Shown: in pieces, positions 57,976 through 64,000 of the stretch
Layout: each line of letters starts with the position of its first letter
Numbering within the stretch: position 1 is the first letter of the stretch
Assembly: GCF_023498005.1 (NCBI RefSeq)
Contig: NZ_CP097289.1
Span: 8,928,001-8,992,000, forward strand
Reading direction: 5' to 3'
DNA length: 64,000 nucleotides
Source of the DNA: Streptomyces durmitorensis
GTDB taxonomy: Bacteria; Actinomycetota; Actinomycetes; Streptomycetales; Streptomycetaceae
The notes under the pieces: generated by a model
Told to the model about the DNA's origin: nothing
The model's database searches: none
The model's input: the letters and a program-made list of their open reading frames with translations, nothing else
Made by a program: the position numbers and the translations under genes

Positions 57976-59721
57976 ATGAGCGGGGATGGACGCGGCGGTT
58001 CCGAGGAGCACGTGCCCAAACTGCGGCTCGACGAACTGTTGGGCGAGCTGCAGGTGCGCATCGACGCGGTCCGCGGCACGCGGGACCGCCTGCACAGCCT
58101 GCTGGAGGCCGTCCTCTCGGTCGGACGGGAACTCGACCTGCCGCAGGTGCTGCGCAGCATCGTCGAGGCCGCGGTGGTGCTGGTGGACGCCGAGTACGGA
58201 GCGCTGGGCGTGATCGCCGGCGACCAGAGTCTGTCCGAGTTCCTGACCGTCGGCATTGGTGAGGACGGGCGGTCGGAGATCGGGGCGCTGCCCAGCGGGC
58301 ACGGTCTCCTCGGAGAGCTGATCCGCCACCCTGTGCCCCTGCGGCTGGCGGAGCTGTCGGAGCATCCGGCGTCGTACGGCTTTCCGGCGAACCACCCGCC
58401 GATGCACTCCTTCCTCGGCGTACCGATCCGGGTGCGCCACGAGGTGTTCGGAAACCTCTACCTCACCGAGAAGCGCAGCGCCGGGGAATTCGACGCGGAG
58501 GACGAGTCCGTCCTGTCGACGCTGGCGGTGGCCGCCGGAGTGGCCATCGAGAACGCACGGTTGTACGAGGAGACCAGACTGCGCGAGCGCTGGCAGCGGG
58601 CCAGCGGCAAGGTCACCAGCATGCTCCTGACCGGTGCGCCGAGCGCGGACGTGATGGAACTGATCGTCGACGAGGCCCGGAAAATCGTATCCGCCGACAT
58701 GGGGCTGATCGCGGAGCGCGTGCCGGGCGAGGAGACATTGCGACCGGCCCTGGCGGTCGGCCTGGGCAGAGAGGAACGCAGCGGTCTGGTGCTGTCCGCG
58801 CGGGGTGGTTTCGTCGGAGCGGCACTCGGCGCGATGGAACCGGTGGTCAGCGCCGACATCGAGCACGACTCCCGCACGGGCGAAGGTGAAGCCCAGTGGG
58901 CCGGGCTCGGACCCGTGGTCGCGGTGCCGCTCGGCGCCGGCGGGAGAGCGCGGGGCGTGTTGCTGCTGGGGCGTGTGCCGGGCGGTACGCCGTTCGGCGA
59001 CGTGGACTCCGGGCCGCTGCTCGGGTTCGCCGACCAGGCGGCGCTGGCGCTGGAGCTGGCAGAGCGGCGCCGCGACGCGGAACAGATCACCCTGCTGCAG
59101 GACCGGGACCGCATCGCCCGCGACCTCCATGACATCGCCATCCAGCGGCTCTTCGCGGCCGGCATGACCCTGCAGAGCACCCAGCGTTTCATGGAGCACC
59201 CCGAGGGCATGGAGCGGTTGACACGGACCGTCGACGACCTCGACGACACCATCAAGATCATTCGGTCCACGATCTTCGGACTGCGCACCCACGGCGGGGG
59301 CGGGCGGGAGAGCGACGGCTTGCGCGGCCGGGTCTCCGAGGCGGTGGGGGACTCGGCCACGTCACTCGGATTCCAGCCCGCGCTGCGCATCGAGGGGCTC
59401 GTCGAGACCGATGTCCCCGGCGACGTCGCCGACCATGCGGTCGCTGTCCTCGGCGAGGCGCTCAGTAACGCGGCCCGGCACGCCGGAGCACAGGCGGTGG
59501 ACGTCCGACTTCAGTGCTCCAGGGGCGAGTTGACGCTCACGGTGATGGACGACGGCTGCGGGGTGCCGGGTGGCGCCCAGCGCAGCGGGCTGAAGAACAT
59601 CGAGGAGCGGGCCGTCACCCTCGGCGGAACGCTGGCACTCGACGCACGGCCGGAGGGCGGTGGCACGCGGCTGGTGTGGCGGGTTCCCGTGAGTGCGGAC
59701 GGATCCGCGGCCGGAGGCTGA
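57976..59721 (+). CDS. osdK: GAF-GAF sensor histidine kinase, DevS/OsdK-like, likely heme-bound
   Basis: The protein has 581 residues. GAF-A is at about 55-200, GAF-B at about 215-365, and a HisKA_3 kinase with His385 in RIARDLHDIAIQ, the N box GEALSNAARHA and DDGCGV follows. His140 in NHPPMHSFLGVP and Tyr162 in FGNLYLTEK correspond to heme-ligand His149 and distal Tyr171 of mycobacterial DevS, with the same 22-residue spacing. It is therefore probably a redox or oxygen/NO sensor. It is convergent with its response regulator gene. Confidence 0.93.
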   Translation: MSGDGRGGSEEHVPKLRLDELLGELQVRIDAVRGTRDRLHSLLEAVLSVGRELDLPQVLRSIVEAAVVLVDAEYGALGVIAGDQSLSEFLTVGIGEDGRSEIGALPSGHGLLGELIRHPVPLRLAELSEHPASYGFPANHPPMHSFLGVPIRVRHEVFGNLYLTEKRSAGEFDAEDESVLSTLAVAAGVAIENARLYEETRLRERWQRASGKVTSMLLTGAPSADVMELIVDEARKIVSADMGLIAERVPGEETLRPALAVGLGREERSGLVLSARGGFVGAALGAMEPVVSADIEHDSRTGEGEAQWAGLGPVVAVPLGAGGRARGVLLLGRVPGGTPFGDVDSGPLLGFADQAALALELAERRRDAEQITLLQDRDRIARDLHDIAIQRLFAAGMTLQSTQRFMEHPEGMERLTRTVDDLDDTIKIIRSTIFGLRTHGGGGRESDGLRGRVSEAVGDSATSLGFQPALRIEGLVETDVPGDVADHAVAVLGEALSNAARHAGAQAVDVRLQCSRGELTLTVMDDGCGVPGGAQRSGLKNIEERAVTLGGTLALDARPEGGGTRLVWRVPVSADGSAAGG

Positions 59722-59753
59722 CCGCAGAAGGGCGCGGCCCGGCGGCAGGCCCG

Positions 59754-59789
59754 GACGGTGAGGCGGGGCAGGACGGTGAGGCGGGGCAG
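59754..59789. repeat. 18-bp tandem duplication between convergent kinase and regulator genes
   Basis: Two perfect 18-bp units (59754-59771 and 59772-59789) and the first five bases of a third lie in the 75-base convergent gap, just beyond the regulator stop. Confidence 0.9.
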
Positions 59790-59796
59790 GACGGGT

Positions 59797-60498
59797 TCAT
59801 CGTGTCGGATGGTCGGTGGAGTCGGGCCGTTCGAGATGGCTGGCCAGGACCGCCGCCTGCACGCGGCGTTGGACGCCGAGCTTGGCCAGCAGCCGGGAGA
59901 TGTGGTTCTTCACCGTCTTTTCGGACAGGTAGAGCTTCTTGCCGATCTCGCGGTTGGTCAGCCCGTCTCCGATGAGCGTGAGGATGTCCCGCTCGCGGGG
60001 TGACAGGCTGGCGAGCTCAGGTGCGAGTGCCGGTCCTTCGGCGGGGCCCGCGCGCAGGGAGCGCATCAGGCGGGCAGTCGTCGTGGGGTCCAGCATCGAC
60101 TGCCCTGAGGCGACCGTGCGGACCGCCGAAACCAGGTCGGAGCCCTTGATCTGCTTGAGCACATAGCCCGCCGCCCCGGCCATGATCGCGTCGAGCAGGG
60201 CCTCTTCGTCGTCGAACGAGGTCAGCATCAGACAGGCCAGCTCCGGCATCAGGCTGCGCAGCTCGCGGCAGACACTGATCCCGTCACCGTCCGGCAGGCG
60301 TACGTCGAGGACGGCGACGTCCGGGCGCAGGGCCGGTGCGCGCACCAGCGCGTGCTCGGCGCTGTCCGCGTCGCCGACCACTGAGATGTCGGGCTCGGAG
60401 TCCAGCAGGTCGGTGAGACCGCGTCGTACGACCTCGTGGTCATCGAGCAGGAAGACCCGGATCGGGTTCTCTTCCGTGAAGGTACGAGCCCCGGCCAT
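59797..60498 (-). CDS. osdR: NarL-family response regulator, DevR/OsdR-like
   Basis: The protein has 233 residues. The receiver has the acidic pair Asp19-Asp20, phosphoacceptor Asp65 in VAVLDVRLPDGDG, Thr in MLTSFDDEE and Lys in YVLKQIKG. The LuxR-type HTH reads LSPRERDILTLIGDGLTNREIG and SEKTVKNHISRLLAKL, very close to mycobacterial DevR. It should be phosphorylated by the convergent kinase. A GGGCC-N4-GGCCC site lies 83-96 bases upstream of its start, suggesting autoregulation. Confidence 0.94.
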   Translation of the reverse strand: MAGARTFTEENPIRVFLLDDHEVVRRGLTDLLDSEPDISVVGDADSAEHALVRAPALRPDVAVLDVRLPDGDGISVCRELRSLMPELACLMLTSFDDEEALLDAIMAGAAGYVLKQIKGSDLVSAVRTVASGQSMLDPTTTARLMRSLRAGPAEGPALAPELASLSPRERDILTLIGDGLTNREIGKKLYLSEKTVKNHISRLLAKLGVQRRVQAAVLASHLERPDSTDHPTR

Positions 60499-60580
60499 GA
60501 CGTCCCCTCGTTCGATGGTGGACCACGGATCACATGCCGACTGTGATGACCATCGTCACCCTTGTGGAGCGGACGCACCA

Positions 60581-60594
60581 GGGCCGAGCGGCCC
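60581..60594. promoter_or_regulatory. DevR/OsdR-like box upstream of the response regulator gene
   Basis: GGGCC-GAGC-GGCCC has the same form as the boxes at 39230 and 44659. It lies 83 bases before the regulator start and after the end of the CBS-BON gene, so the regulator is its most likely target. Confidence 0.6.
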
Positions 60595-60627
60595 AGTCCG
60601 ACGATGGTCGTCGGATTCGGCTGCCGG

Positions 60628-61290
60628 TCATTGCTCCGGGCGGCGAGCCGGTCCTGCGAGCTCGCACTGCACATCCACCACACCCTCGACGGCCCGCACC
60701 AAGCGTGCGGCCACGGGCACCAGAGAGGTGTCCCTGACGCGCCCGACGAGTGTGACGACCCCGTCCTTCACCCGCACACGGACAGGCGGGAACGACGCAG
60801 GGAACAGATATGACACCACTTCCCTGCGGACCTCCTCGGCGACCTCCTCGTCGTCCCGCAGGAACACCTTCAGGAGATCGCCGCGGCTGACAACCCCTTC
60901 CAGCCTTCCGGTGTCGTCGACGACGGGGAGCCGCTTGACCTTTGCGCGCGCCATGATGCGGGCGGCCTGCGCGAGGGTCGCGTTTACGTGCACGGTCAGC
61001 GCCGGCGATGTCATCAGCTCCTCGGCGGTCACGGCACCGGCCTTGGCGAGATCGGAGAATCGCCGCAGCTGTGTGGAGCCATCGGGGTCGGCGTCGCGGA
61101 ACTCCTCCTTGTACAGCAGGTCGGCCTCGGAGACGACGCCGACCACCCGGCCCTCGCCCTCCAGAACGGGAAGGGCACTGACATTCCACTCTTCCATCAG
61201 CTGCACGATCTCCTTGAAGTCGGCCCTGCGACCGATGGAGGCGACGGTGCGGGTCATCACGTCGCTCACGATGTGCGGGCTGCCGTGCAC
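60628..61290 (-). CDS. CBS-CBS-BON domain protein
   Basis: The protein has 220 residues. Two CBS domains (WNVSALPVLEGEGRVVGVVS and KVKRLPVVDDTGRLEGVVS) are followed by a BON domain near 150-210 (VRVRVKDGVVTLVGRVRD). This architecture is frequent in actinobacterial stress islands and may sense adenine nucleotides near membranes. GTG 61288-61290 has AAGGAG five bases upstream. Confidence 0.93.
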   Translation of the reverse strand: MHGSPHIVSDVMTRTVASIGRRADFKEIVQLMEEWNVSALPVLEGEGRVVGVVSEADLLYKEEFRDADPDGSTQLRRFSDLAKAGAVTAEELMTSPALTVHVNATLAQAARIMARAKVKRLPVVDDTGRLEGVVSRGDLLKVFLRDDEEVAEEVRREVVSYLFPASFPPVRVRVKDGVVTLVGRVRDTSLVPVAARLVRAVEGVVDVQCELAGPARRPEQ

Positions 61291-61332
61291 GGTGACTCCT
61301 TGGTCGGTTCCGACGATTCCATCGTGGTCGGG

Positions 61333-61797
61333 TCAGCGAGAGTTGCCGCTGCCGTAGGGCGCGTACACATCCAGCAAGCGGGTCCTCGCTGACCGCAGCC
61401 GGCGGGCGACGATGTCTCCCACCCACTGGGTCACGGCCATTCCCAGCACGGGGTCGGCCCGGCACATGACCCGTACCGCCTCGGCGTCGAACTCGTACGC
61501 GCGCACCGGACTCGTCGTCTCGGCGCCCAGACACCAGGCGTGCGGCCCGAACAGCCAGGACCAGCCCACGAGTTCGTTGTGCCCGAGTGCCTCGATGACG
61601 GCTGCTCGGCGACCGGGCACGTGCATGCCGAGGGCGATGGTGCCGGTACGGATGATCCAGAACCGGTCGGCGCGCCCACCCTCCTTGAAGAGGCGGGTTC
61701 CCTGCGGGAACGACACCTCGCGGGCGAGGCCCATCAGCCGCTCTCGGTGCTCGACCGGCAACGCCCGCAGCATGGTGGAAATGGGAAAAGCGTTCAT
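61333..61797 (-). CDS. Stand-alone cyclic-nucleotide-binding domain protein
   Basis: The protein has 154 residues, containing one cNMP-binding fold of the Crp/Fnr type (FPQGTRLFKEGGRADRFWII, then ELVGWSWLF). No DNA-binding HTH follows, so it cannot act like Crp alone. It may bind a nucleotide and regulate a partner. Start ATG 61795-61797 has GAGG nearby. The in-frame extension to 62172 is unlike the family and was rejected. Confidence 0.85.
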   Translation of the reverse strand: MNAFPISTMLRALPVEHRERLMGLAREVSFPQGTRLFKEGGRADRFWIIRTGTIALGMHVPGRRAAVIEALGHNELVGWSWLFGPHAWCLGAETTSPVRAYEFDAEAVRVMCRADPVLGMAVTQWVGDIVARRLRSARTRLLDVYAPYGSGNSR

Positions 61798-62593
61798 GGC
61801 CCTGCCTCTTCCTGGAGCGCGACCCTGCCGACTCCAATCTCTTCCCGTCCCCCCTCTTCCGCCATGGGCCATCCGGCCCCCAGGCCGGGCCGCATGGCAT
61901 GGCTCGGTCGGTGAGGCTCTTGGCGTGGGCTCCGTCGCCGCGGTGCTCGACTTATAGCGGTGGTCGCAACACCCCAGTTCATAGGGGTGTGGATCCATTT
62001 CTCCAGGCCGCACAACATCACGTCGTGCAGGCTCATCACGCCGTCGCGGATGCGCTGTGGCGCTACGCCACCACCCCGGTTGCCAAGCGGTGTGCCCCTC
62101 GAAGCGACGCACGTCACCATGGGGCTGCTGCGGCTGGGTCGGGGAACCCATCTGTTCGGCTTCGCCGGCCACCGGTTCGACGGCAAGTGTGTCCTTGACG
62201 GCAGCGCGCTGGTCAAGGGTGTTGCGGCGACTCCACCACCCGGGGAGAGCGGCGCACGGCAGGGGCCCAGGGGCTTCTACTTCGAGCGGCCCGGACGGCT
62301 GAAGCCAGAGCCGGGAGTGTCAGTGGTTGAGCGGACTGAAGGCGACAAAGGCACTCCGATCGTGCCGACGGGTTACCCCGAAGATCCGATCGGCACCGTA
62401 GTCATGATCACAGCCAACTGCGGGGTGATGGTCAAGTTTCCGATGGCCGCCGCCTGTTCCAACAGGGACCAGCCGTACCGTCTTCGCACTGACCAGCGGC
62501 GCACGGCTGCCAGGTGCGCCCCTCGGCCAGGTCCTGGGCGATGAAGTATCTGAAGCGTCGCCGGTACGGAAGGCGAGCATGCCAGGGCCACGA
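61798..62593. other. 796-base stretch without a supported gene
   Basis: Open frames on both strands lack family similarity and good starts. A perfect 7-bp hairpin ACACCCC (61969-61975) with GGGGTGT (61984-61990) surrounds an 8-base loop and could terminate transcription or mark an RNA end. Confidence 0.5.
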
Positions 62594-63283
62594 TCAAGGG
62601 CGGGCGCCTGCTGAAGAAGCGCGGATCAAGTTGTTGCTGGAGTGGGCGAGGTAGCGTTCCAGTAGCTGTTCGGCCTGGGCCGTGTCGCCTTTCTCCAGCG
62701 TCTCCAGCAGGGCGCGGTTGCGTTCCAGGTACGGGGAGTGCAGGGCCTCGGGGTCTGTCAACGCATGGAAGGCCAGGCGGAGTTCGGCCAGGACCGTGCG
62801 CATGCATTCGTCAATGCGGGGGCTGCCGGCCAGGGCGACGAGCTCGCGGTGGAAGTGGAAGTTCGCCGTGCCGAGCGCGTCCCAGTCTTGCGCCGCGGTG
62901 GCCCGTTCGCCGTCGGTGACGGCCTCCGCCAGGCCGTCGAGGCCGTAGGGCGGCTGCCCGAGGGAGCGGACGACGGCGCACTCCACCAGGAGTCGCACGC
63001 GGTAGATGTCGGTGACGTCCGCGGCGCTGGGTCTGCGTACGAAGACGCCCCGGTTGAGTTCGTGGACCAGCAGTCGTTCATGGGTCAGCAGGCGGAAGGC
63101 TTCCCGCAGGGTGTTGCGGGAGACATCGAGGGCCGTGCAGATCTCGTCCTCGGACAGTTTCGCGCCAGGCTTGAACTGGCCCTCGCCGATGCGTATCCGC
63201 AGCAGATCCGCCACCCGTTCGGAGATGCTCGACCGTCCCAACAGGTATTTGTCGTCTGCCAGTTGATCCGCTTGGCGGCTCAT
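62594..63283 (-). CDS. GntR-family (FadR/FCD) transcriptional regulator
   Basis: The protein has 229 residues. The N-terminal winged HTH (GAKLSEDEICTALDVSRNTLREAFRLL) is followed by an all-helical FCD effector domain whose DIYRVR, NFHFHREL and HSSNN elements carry the Asp and His residues that bind a metal in this family. GAAGGAG lies five bases before ATG 63281-63283. It diverges from a transporter gene and probably controls it, perhaps in response to a carboxylate. Confidence 0.9.
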   Translation of the reverse strand: MSRQADQLADDKYLLGRSSISERVADLLRIRIGEGQFKPGAKLSEDEICTALDVSRNTLREAFRLLTHERLLVHELNRGVFVRRPSAADVTDIYRVRLLVECAVVRSLGQPPYGLDGLAEAVTDGERATAAQDWDALGTANFHFHRELVALAGSPRIDECMRTVLAELRLAFHALTDPEALHSPYLERNRALLETLEKGDTAQAEQLLERYLAHSSNNLIRASSAGARP

Positions 63284-63357
63284 GGATGCTCCTTCCTCAG
63301 ACCTCAGGATGACTGTATGACACCCCTCGGAGAGGAACAATGACGCATCCTCTTGTC

Positions 63358-63374
63358 GGATTGTTCACCAATCC
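63358..63374. promoter_or_regulatory. Inverted repeat in the GntR/MFS divergent gap, likely operator
   Basis: GGATTG-N5-CAATCC is a perfect 6-5-6 inverted repeat midway between the two divergent starts, where a FadR-type dimer would bind. Confidence 0.6.
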
Positions 63375-63433
63375 TCTACGGTGACGATGCATCAACTCGC
63401 GGCCCCATCAAGCCCCTTGAGAGGTGCAAGGCC

Positions 63434-64000
63434 ATGAGCATGAGTTCTCCCTCGCCGGACAAGGCCACCTCCACGGGCAGGTCCCCCTCCCCGGACGAGA
63501 CCGCCGCCCCGGACCAGGCCGTCACAGCGGATCAGCGGAGTCCATTGCCGCGGGAAGCGGGGCCGACGCCGGACGGCGGCCGCCGGTTCGCCTGGTTCCA
63601 CGAGCTCGGCCCTGACGGGCGGCGTGCGTTCTTCGGCGCGTACGGCGGCTACGGCCTGGACTCGTACGACTTCTACGTGCTGCCACTGAGCCTGGCCGCC
63701 ATCGGCGTCTACTTCGGGCTCGACAACGGCCAGACCGGCCTGTTGGCCACGGTGACTCTGCTGATGTCCGCCGTGGGCGGTGCGCTGGCCGGAGTGCTCG
63801 CCGACCGGGTCGGCCGGGTACGCGCGCTGATGTGGACGGTGAGTGTGTACGCCGTGTTCACGGTCGCCTGTGGTTTCGCGCCCAACTTCGGCACCCTGCT
63901 GGTCTTCCGGGCCTTGCAGGGGGTCGGGTTCGGCGGGGAGTGGGCGGTCGGCGCGGTCCTGGTGGCCGAGTACGCCGCGAGCCGTCACCGCGGACGCACG
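63434..64000 (+). CDS. MFS transporter, N-terminal part
   Basis: The frame is open to the window end, covering 189 codons. After a 50-residue Pro/Ser-rich hydrophilic N terminus, membrane segments appear (GVYFGLDNGQ, then LLATVTLLMSAVGGALAGVL). The MFS signature GVLADRVGRVRAL between helices 2 and 3 and GVGFGGEWAVGAVL are clear. It belongs near the metabolite/H+ symporters. ATG at 63434 has GAGAGG nine bases upstream, and ATG 63440 is an alternative. The divergent GntR gene suggests uptake of its effector. Confidence 0.9.
   Translation, partial: MSMSSPSPDKATSTGRSPSPDETAAPDQAVTADQRSPLPREAGPTPDGGRRFAWFHELGPDGRRAFFGAYGGYGLDSYDFYVLPLSLAAIGVYFGLDNGQTGLLATVTLLMSAVGGALAGVLADRVGRVRALMWTVSVYAVFTVACGFAPNFGTLLVFRALQGVGFGGEWAVGAVLVAEYAASRHRGRT

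Noticed and set aside
61798..62593. A rightward ORF of 194 codons starting at 61960
   Set aside because: It has no ribosome site, no family similarity and an unconvincing composition. Reading frames on the other strand are equally open.

Overview
The window is very GC-rich, with GTG and ATG starts, purine-rich AGGAGG-type ribosome binding sites and densely packed overlapping genes. The gene families point to a Streptomyces or close relative: a modular polyketide synthase, a Streptomyces-type extracellular contractile injection system (eCIS), DUF5994 proteins, and an OsdKR/DevSR-type hypoxia-stress region. The first and last genes are cut by the window edges. No tRNA, rRNA, intact insertion sequence or CRISPR array was seen.

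Region 1 (1-8.9 kb) is the end of a type I polyketide cluster. It holds the last extension module (KS-AT-DH-KR-ACP) with its releasing thioesterase, a type II editing thioesterase, an atypical NarL/LuxR-type regulator, and a SAM methyltransferase preceded by an 18-codon ORF with a perfect Shine-Dalgarno.

Region 2 (9.0-12.9 kb) is a small divergent locus. It encodes a nitrilase-fold amidohydrolase with an unassigned N-terminal helical domain, a MarR-like-HTH/ROK protein and a multi-pass membrane protein. Its function is unknown.

Region 3 (13.0-35.3 kb) is a complete-looking eCIS operon on the minus strand. The order is tube/sheath terminator (DUF4255), AAA+ ATPase, DUF4157 cargo protein, sheath, tube, hub chaperone, proline-rich protein, small protein, CIS tube-cap protein, LysM protein, gpD hub, gpV spike, PAAR tip, gp25, two baseplate-J proteins, tail-protein-I/beta-helix protein and DUF6519 protein. 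Most neighbours overlap by one to four bases. The DUF4157 protein carries an HELTH metallopeptidase motif followed by what reads as a PIN-nuclease domain (Asp180, Glu217, Asp273, Asp291). Its codon use is visibly more AT-rich than its neighbours, so it is the best candidate here for a new eCIS effector.

Region 4 (35.4-37.5 kb) is a gene graveyard: the tail of an acyl-CoA synthetase, the C-terminal half of an amidase and a scrap of a pirin.

Region 5 (37.5-61.8 kb) is an OsdKR-like redox/dormancy island. It contains universal stress proteins, an HTH/FMN-split-barrel protein, GH65 phosphorylase with a beta-phosphoglucomutase-like HAD, a DoxX protein, phosphoketolase, a P-type ATPase, two DUF5994 proteins, a GNAT/acyl-CoA synthetase fusion, CBS-domain proteins, a flavodoxin, a GAF-GAF sensor kinase with DevS-like heme residues and its response regulator, and a lone cyclic-nucleotide-binding domain. 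Three 14-bp sites of the form GGGCC-N4-G(G/T)CCC lie upstream of a stress protein, in the stress-protein/phosphoketolase divergent gap, and upstream of the response regulator. They suggest one regulon. A second graveyard of stress-protein and GAPDH fragments sits at 52.7-53.9 kb.

Region 6 (62.6-64 kb) is a divergent FadR-type GntR regulator and an MFS transporter, with a perfect inverted repeat between them.
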